A DNA stretch of 8,446 nt from Flavobacteriaceae bacterium TMED48 (GTDB taxonomy: Bacteria; Bacteroidota; Bacteroidia; Flavobacteriales; Flavobacteriaceae), in the NCBI GenBank assembly GCA_002167945.1, contig NHDB01000016.1, forward strand, positions 1-8,446, read 5' to 3'. Within the stretch, counting starts at the first letter, position 1. Each line of letters opens with the position of its first letter. The position numbers and the translations under genes are program-made. This document shows positions 6,594 through 8,446 of this stretch, one piece after another. The notes under the pieces were generated by a model. The model did not search any database. It was not told the origin of the DNA and was given only the letters and a program-made list of their open reading frames with translations.

Positions 6594-7127
6594 ATGGTTA
6601 CTCTCGAAAACTATCTTAAACCCCTAAAGGCAACGAAAAAAGAGCGTTTTGAGGCACTGTCATTCATTCGTGGAAATAGCAGTACGTCTCAACAGCTATT
6701 TGATTTAGCAATCAATTCAAGTGCCAAAAGATCGCACATATATGCCGCTTGGGTTTGGGAACTTTATGTAATGGAGGATCTTACTAGACTTGATGGCAAT
6801 TGGACAAAATTAATTGATGAAATTTCAAAAATCCAACATCCAAGTATGCGTCGGGTTCACAGTAAAATCATTTGGCTGTATCTAAAGGATAAAAACAGAT
6901 ACAAAACCCTACCAAAGAAAGAAAAAGAAAGACTGATAAATACCTTGTTAGAATGGATTTTAACAGAAAATAAAGCGGCTCCATTAAACTTTTCAATTCG
7001 TATTTTAGGGCTCTTTTCAAAAGACGCTCCAAGACTTAGAAATGATTTAGAAGAAATTTTACTCCATTCTAAAAGAACTTTTCCCAAAGGCATTTACCCT
7101 GCAATTCGAACGGTTTTTGAGAATTGA
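6594..7127 (+). CDS. Hypothetical helical protein upstream of purB
   Basis: I do not recognise a named family. The 177-residue product is soluble, basic and apparently all-helical, with no signal peptide or membrane segment. Amphipathic stretches at about 48-80, 83-98, 108-125, 130-155 and 165-175, separated by short Pro/Gly/Asn turns, resemble a HEAT/ARM-like helical repeat. Tryptophans cluster at 53, 55, 70, 94 and 121. It starts 8 bases after the preceding stop and so is probably its operon partner. The next gene, purB, begins 51 bases later. From memory, flavobacterial genomes often carry a similar-sized helical protein just before purB, sometimes mislabelled as adenylosuccinate lyase; this cannot be verified here. 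No PurB signature is present. Confidence 0.75.
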   Translation: MVTLENYLKPLKATKKERFEALSFIRGNSSTSQQLFDLAINSSAKRSHIYAAWVWELYVMEDLTRLDGNWTKLIDEISKIQHPSMRRVHSKIIWLYLKDKNRYKTLPKKEKERLINTLLEWILTENKAAPLNFSIRILGLFSKDAPRLRNDLEEILLHSKRTFPKGIYPAIRTVFEN

Positions 7128-7151
7128 TTTCTTCCAATCTTATTTTCAACG

Positions 7152-7159
7152 TATCTTTG
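7152..7159 (+). promoter_or_regulatory. -7 promoter element for purB
   Basis: TATCTTTG is an exact match to TAnnTTTG, lying 19 bases before the purB ATG at 7179 and within the 51-base gap after the preceding gene. The -33 position has only a partial TTTC at 7128-7131. purB may therefore have its own start as well as read-through from upstream. No purine riboswitch or operator is discernible in so short a gap. Confidence 0.45.
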
Positions 7160-7178
7160 CCCCTCAAACATAACAAAG

Positions 7179-8446
7179 ATGTTGCTCACTGCATTAAACG
7201 CAATTTCACCTATTGATGGTCGATACCGATCCAAGACAAAATCTCTTGCCCCTTACTTTTCAGAGGAGGCTTTAATCAAATATCGAGTTCAAGTAGAAAT
7301 TGAATATTTTATCGCTCTTTGCGAATTACCCCTTCCGCAGTTGTCAGACTTCAACCCTTCTTTATTTGAGGAACTGAGAAGCATTTATTTACATTTCTCT
7401 TCTGATGATGCGCTGGAAGTGAAGTCTATTGAAAGCACTACAAATCACGATGTAAAAGCTGTTGAGTATTTTATAAAAAACGAATTTGATAAGCTTGAAC
7501 TTCAATCCTATAAAGAGTTTATTCATTTTGGGTTGACCTCCCAAGACATTAACAATACAGCCATTCCGTTATCTGTAAAAAATGCTGTTGAGCAAGTGTA
7601 CCTTCCTCAACTCCATACAGTGATTGCCGAACTTGAAGGCATGGTAGTAGAATATAAAGACATTGCTTTACTTGCTAGAACACACGGTCAACCTGCTTCA
7701 CCCACTCGCTTAGGGAAAGAGATTGAAGTTTTTGTTCAACGTCTAAAAAATCAAAGAGACAGTATTCAACAACTCCCTTACGGCGCAAAGTTCTCTGGTG
7801 CTACTGGAAATTTCAATGCTCACCAGATCGCCTATCCAGAAATTGAATGGAAAACTTTTGGAACTCAATTTGTTGAACAACAATTAGGACTTAATTATTC
7901 ATTCCCTACAACCCAAATAGAGCATTACGATTCTTTCGCGGCACTTTGTGATAATATCAAGCGAATCAATACGATATTCATTGACCTAAATCGAGATTTG
8001 TGGCAGTATATTTCTATGGATTATTTTAAGCAAAAAATTAATGCTAACGAAGTAGGCTCTTCTGCCATGCCGCATAAGGTAAACCCCATTGATTTTGAAA
8101 ATTCTGAAGGAAATTTGGGTATTGCTAATGCAATTTTTGAGTTTTTGTCTAGTAAATTACCCATTTCCAGACTTCAACGAGATTTAACTGACAGCACCGT
8201 ACTTAGAAATATTGGGGTTCCTTTTGGCCATACCTTAATCGGACTTCAGTCAACGCTCAAAGGATTGAAAAAACTGGTTGTCAATACAGCCAAAATTGAA
8301 GACGACCTCAACGCCAATTGGGCAGTAGTAGCGGAAGCAATACAGACTATTCTTAGAAAAGAAGGTTTTCCAAACCCATACGAAGCCCTAAAAGAATTGA
8401 CACGTACAAATGCTACTATAAACCGAGAAGCGATCCATCAGTTTGT
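7179..8446 (+). CDS. purB: Adenylosuccinate lyase, 3' end cut by window edge
   Basis: PurB acts twice in purine synthesis, releasing fumarate from SAICAR and from adenylosuccinate to give AICAR and AMP. The window holds 422 codons from the ATG at 7179 without a stop; full-length relatives are about 450 residues, so only a short C-terminal piece is missing. The protein opens LTALNAISPIDGRYRSKT and contains TTNHDVKAVEYF, FGLTSQDINNTA, ARTHGQPASPTRLGKE with the expected catalytic His169, and the fumarase/aspartase superfamily signature GSSAMPHKVNPIDFENSEGN (293-312) on the flexible catalytic loop, in which Ser294 or Ser295 is the general base. It closely resembles the E. coli-type PurB. It lies 51 bases after the hypothetical gene and has its own -7 element. 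Confidence 0.97.
   Translation, partial: MLLTALNAISPIDGRYRSKTKSLAPYFSEEALIKYRVQVEIEYFIALCELPLPQLSDFNPSLFEELRSIYLHFSSDDALEVKSIESTTNHDVKAVEYFIKNEFDKLELQSYKEFIHFGLTSQDINNTAIPLSVKNAVEQVYLPQLHTVIAELEGMVVEYKDIALLARTHGQPASPTRLGKEIEVFVQRLKNQRDSIQQLPYGAKFSGATGNFNAHQIAYPEIEWKTFGTQFVEQQLGLNYSFPTTQIEHYDSFAALCDNIKRINTIFIDLNRDLWQYISMDYFKQKINANEVGSSAMPHKVNPIDFENSEGNLGIANAIFEFLSSKLPISRLQRDLTDSTVLRNIGVPFGHTLIGLQSTLKGLKKLVVNTAKIEDDLNANWAVVAEAIQTILRKEGFPNPYEALKELTRTNATINREAIHQF

Noticed and set aside
6857..7093. A 78-codon minus-strand open frame inside the hypothetical gene before purB.
   Set aside because: Its Ser/Phe-rich product mirrors the Lys/Glu-rich codons of the sense gene, so it is a shadow frame.
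1..8446. Search for mobile elements, CRISPR repeats, tRNA genes, toxin-antitoxin pairs or defence genes.
   Set aside because: I saw no transposase or integrase, no regularly spaced repeats, no cloverleaf candidates and no small two-gene toxin module; the region is packed with housekeeping genes.

Overview
The window looks like an ordinary chromosomal segment from a member of the Bacteroidota, most likely a marine or aquatic flavobacterium. It is AT-rich and its start codons lack Shine-Dalgarno sequences. Matches to the Bacteroidota -7 promoter element (TAnnTTTG) lie upstream of all five candidate transcription units. The proteins are typical of the group: a LytTR regulator, a long PriA of about 825 residues, and a secreted CarboxypepD_reg-like protein.

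Layout from left to right. (1) Positions 1-415, minus strand: rpsF, then the first 24 codons of rpsR, forming the start of a ribosomal protein operon. (2) Positions 529-1224, plus strand: a LytTR-type regulator, divergent from rpsF, whose receiver domain has lost its phosphoacceptor. (3) Positions 1221-4626, minus strand: a YihY/BrkB-family membrane protein gene followed by the replication-restart helicase gene priA, with the two genes overlapping. priA and the LytTR gene converge and share a 4-bp TTAA that gives both stop codons. (4) Positions 4722-7127, plus strand: a tight run of rlmH, rdgB, a secreted CarboxypepD_reg-like protein and a helical protein of unknown function. (5) Positions 7179-8446, plus strand: purB (adenylosuccinate lyase), cut by the window end and preceded by its own -7 element.

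Most of the content is housekeeping: ribosome assembly and rRNA modification (rpsF, rpsR, rlmH), nucleotide-pool cleaning and purine synthesis (rdgB, purB), and restart of stalled replication forks (priA). No mobile element, CRISPR array, tRNA, rRNA, toxin or defence cassette is visible. Coding density is very high and no gene-free stretch exceeds about 115 bases. I found no convincing undescribed multi-gene system. The points most worth a second look are the phosphorylation-dead receiver in the LytTR regulator, the two uncharacterised proteins between rdgB and purB, and the almost leaderless rlmH promoter.
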